A DNA stretch of 6,483 nt from Campylobacteraceae bacterium. Lineage in GTDB: Bacteria; Campylobacterota; Campylobacteria; Campylobacterales; Sulfurovaceae. Where the stretch lies: the NCBI GenBank assembly GCA_027030605.1, contig JALVEV010000305.1, positions 1-6,483 on the forward strand. Direction: 5' to 3'. Position numbers and translations under genes: made by a program. This document shows, in pieces, positions 5,353 to 6,483 of this stretch. Numbering within the stretch: position 1 is the stretch's first letter; every line of letters begins with the position of its first letter. Under the pieces are notes generated by a model. It saw nothing but the letters and a program-made list of their open reading frames with translations, was not told where the DNA came from and made no database searches.

Positions 5353-6276
5353 TTAAGTACTTAACTCTAAAGTCAATAGAGCATCACGGTAAATAGGCTC
5401 ATCTATAAATCCGTAATGCTCATGCATAAATCCATTTTCACCTTTAGCAGATGAGGTCTCAAATGCCTCTTTTATCTCTCTTGCTCTTTTCAATTCATAC
5501 TCTGAAACTCCAAACACCTCATTTGCAATCTTAACTTGAACAGGTCCCATACACGCTTTAGTAGTAAAGCCCATCTTCTTTTCAAGCTCACACCACTCTC
5601 TAAAGCCCTTTTCATCTTTATAGTCTTGAAACATAAATGATATAGGGTTAAGGTTTGCTATCTTTGCATCGACTAAAAATTTAGAGAGAATGTAGTGAAT
5701 GGTTGGATTGTCATGAGTAACAAGTGACTGAGGAAGAGCTAAAGAGGTAAGTAGGTCAAGTATGCCAAGGTTGGCAGTGGTAAAACGTTCAACTCCACCA
5801 AATGAGGCTAAGTTGTTAAATGCCTCTTTTGTCTCTAGTGAGATATGTATCTCTTTTTCACTGTTAAGTAATCTATCAACTTTTAAAATCTCCTCTTTTC
5901 TCTTAATCTTGGCAACTCTTACAGCATCAAACCCAAAATCATTTAAAAAAGCTATCTCCTCTCTACCTCCCTCATCTAAAGGGTTAGTACGTACAATTAT
6001 AAATGAGTCAGAGTACTCTAAATGAGAGAGAAAAAGAGCAATATTGTGTAGAGCCTCCTCTTTGCGACTAGGGGCAATGGCATCTTCAAGATTAAGGGTA
6101 ATCATGTCAGCAGGTAGGTTGTCTATTCTATTTAAGTGCTTTAGCCGTAGAGGATTAAGCATCATATTTGAACGAAAAATCCTCTTTTTGCATGGCTTCT
6201 TTTTTTTGTTGCCTAAATGGTTTAGTCTATCTTTTGTCTCTATCTTCTCTATCTCTTCAAGGTTATCAAATATCAC
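5353..6276 (-). CDS. CitE/HpcH-type aldolase or CoA-ester lyase-like protein, GTG start
   Basis: This 307-residue cytoplasmic protein belongs to the HpcH/HpaI aldolase / citrate lyase beta-subunit family (TIM barrel, Mg-dependent). Motifs in order are RIFRSNMMLNP (32-42, first strand), LNLEDAIAPSRKEEAL (61-76), IIVRTNP with Arg96 (93-99), HISLETKEAF with Glu148 (144-153), GILDLL with Asp174 (171-176), and KACMGPVQVKIANEVFGVS (240-258). Glu148 and Asp174 are 26 residues apart, as for the metal ligands of CitE-like enzymes. The usual His-Pro of the final motif reads Gly-Pro. No citrate lyase alpha or gamma subunit genes are nearby, so it is unlikely to be true citrate lyase. A malyl-, citramalyl- or similar CoA-lyase/thioesterase is possible, but the substrate cannot be read. 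About 30 charged residues precede the fold. The GTG is the only usable start after an in-frame TGA at 6291-6289. Confidence 0.85.
   Translation of the reverse strand: MIFDNLEEIEKIETKDRLNHLGNKKKKPCKKRIFRSNMMLNPLRLKHLNRIDNLPADMITLNLEDAIAPSRKEEALHNIALFLSHLEYSDSFIIVRTNPLDEGGREEIAFLNDFGFDAVRVAKIKRKEEILKVDRLLNSEKEIHISLETKEAFNNLASFGGVERFTTANLGILDLLTSLALPQSLVTHDNPTIHYILSKFLVDAKIANLNPISFMFQDYKDEKGFREWCELEKKMGFTTKACMGPVQVKIANEVFGVSEYELKRAREIKEAFETSSAKGENGFMHEHYGFIDEPIYRDALLTLELST
5379..5421 (-). other. Long stem-loop near the 3' end of the CitE-like gene
   Basis: On the minus-strand RNA an 11-base arm (5421-5411) pairs with 5389-5379 in all positions, using one G-U wobble. In the 21-nt loop AUAG and CUAU can form an inner stem. 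It sits within codons for the EHYGFIDEPIYRDAL residues and has no T-run after it, so it is not an intrinsic terminator. On the plus strand the wobble becomes a C-A mismatch, so the structure favours the sense strand of the lyase gene. Confidence 0.35.
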
Positions 6277-6278
6277 TA

Positions 6279-6482
6279 CTACACCTTCTCAATCTTCCAC
6301 TCTTGGTTCTCAGTACCACGTACCTTTTTGTGAAAACTCTGTAGCTTTGTGCCATCAGAGGTCTTTTTATATTTGACATCAAGAACATTAAGTGTCCATC
6401 GGTTAACTACAAAGACAAAACCTTTATCTTTTGAACTCTCTAATTTCCACTCTTGGTGGTCATTGTTGCGTCTTTTCTTTTT
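6279..6482 (-). CDS. Ricin-type beta-trefoil (R-type lectin-like) protein, C-terminal end; 5' end outside window
   Basis: An open frame enters from the right edge and gives 67 residues before TAG, ending GTENQEWKIEKV. It shows two QxW motifs, HQEWKLE (fragment residues 9-15) and NQEWKIE (59-65), 50 residues apart. Between them lie FVFVVNRW...NVLDV...SDGTKLQSF, which follows the ricin-B/trefoil repeat pattern (hydrophobic strand, x-LDV, a/sDGt-x-lQ, then NQxW). So the last trefoil subdomain and the end of the preceding one are seen. Such domains usually bind sugars, but also serve as structural modules. The carbohydrate-binding residues and the N-terminal part, including any signal peptide or fused enzyme, are not visible. 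The stop lies 2 bp before the GTG of the CitE-like gene. The frame is too short and edge-truncated for standard gene calling, but the motif pattern is clear. Confidence 0.7.
   Translation of the reverse strand, partial: KKKRRNNDHQEWKLESSKDKGFVFVVNRWTLNVLDVKYKKTSDGTKLQSFHKKVRGTENQEWKIEKV
6284..6290 (-). promoter_or_regulatory. Ribosome-binding site supporting the GTG start of the CitE-like gene
   Basis: GAGAAGG lies 7 nt before the GTG at 6276-6274, inside the last codons of the upstream trefoil gene. It fixes the start and indicates translation of the two genes from one transcript. Confidence 0.5.
6295..6457. repeat. 13-bp direct repeat, 150-bp period, encoding the QEWK motifs
   Basis: TTCCACTCTTGGT occurs at 6295-6307 and again at 6445-6457, exactly 150 bp (50 codons) apart. 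On the minus strand it encodes the QEWK motif of two successive trefoil repeats in the same frame. It marks an internal protein repeat rather than a mobile element. Confidence 0.6.
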
Positions 6483-6483
6483 A

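Noticed and set aside
5353..6276. Citrate lyase beta subunit (citE) or ATP-citrate lyase
   Set aside because: No citD, citF, citC or citX neighbours, Gly-Pro instead of His-Pro in the last motif, and ATP-citrate lyase is a different, much larger protein.
6044..6376. A 110-residue plus-strand gene
   Set aside because: It is antisense to the CitE-like and trefoil genes, has no recognisable domain or start signal, and its composition is that of a shadow frame. The same applies to other short opposite-strand frames at 541-756, 807-992, 3204-3476 and 5762-6025.
1..6483. CRISPR array, tRNA, transposon ends or phage genes
   Set aside because: No regularly spaced repeats, cloverleaf-like sequence, transposase motifs or paired terminal inverted repeats were seen on either strand.

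Overview
The window looks like ordinary chromosome from a low-GC, Gram-negative member of the Campylobacterota (Epsilonproteobacteria), probably a Sulfurimonas/Sulfurovum/Arcobacter-type free-living lineage. This rests on AT-rich coding sequence with heavy AGA/AAA/TTA codon use, an HQWRQP-type histidine kinase, an outer-membrane lipoprotein with a peptidoglycan-binding OmpA domain, and tight gene packing. The genus is inferred, not shown. There is no tRNA, rRNA, CRISPR array, insertion sequence or phage gene.

Layout. (1) 1-789, plus strand: 3' part of lepA (translation elongation factor 4), with an intrinsic terminator at about 805-830 that lies inside the 3' end of the next, convergent gene. 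(2) 3721-776, minus strand: a tightly packed three-gene operon in the order FecR-domain periplasmic protein, OmpA-like lipoprotein, CHASE2 sensor histidine kinase. All three genes share one reading frame and are separated only by TAG stops. (3) 3722-3916: a 195-bp divergent intergenic region with a good sigma70-like promoter on each strand and two related AT-rich palindromes 21 bp apart around the rightward -35 box. (4) 3917-4955, plus strand: a four-helix CopD/HemJ-like membrane protein (TTG start), then 7 bp later a ComF-family phosphoribosyltransferase. (5) 5034-5351, plus strand: a small exported LysM-domain protein behind a 78-bp leader with a palindrome and a stem-loop. (6) 6482-5353, minus strand: the C-terminal end of a ricin-type beta-trefoil protein that runs off the window, followed 2 bp later by a CitE/HpcH-type aldolase/lyase with a GTG start.

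How the genes may work together. The most system-like part is the FecR/OmpA/CHASE2-kinase operon. It encodes one predicted soluble periplasmic protein, one lipoprotein tied to peptidoglycan and one inner-membrane kinase with a large extracytoplasmic sensor, so it could be an envelope-sensing module spanning cell wall to cytoplasm. No response regulator is present here, so the kinase output is unknown. The CopD-like/ComF pair is probably co-transcribed, but a shared function is not evident. The coupled trefoil/lyase pair at the right end is an unusual combination that I cannot assign to a pathway.
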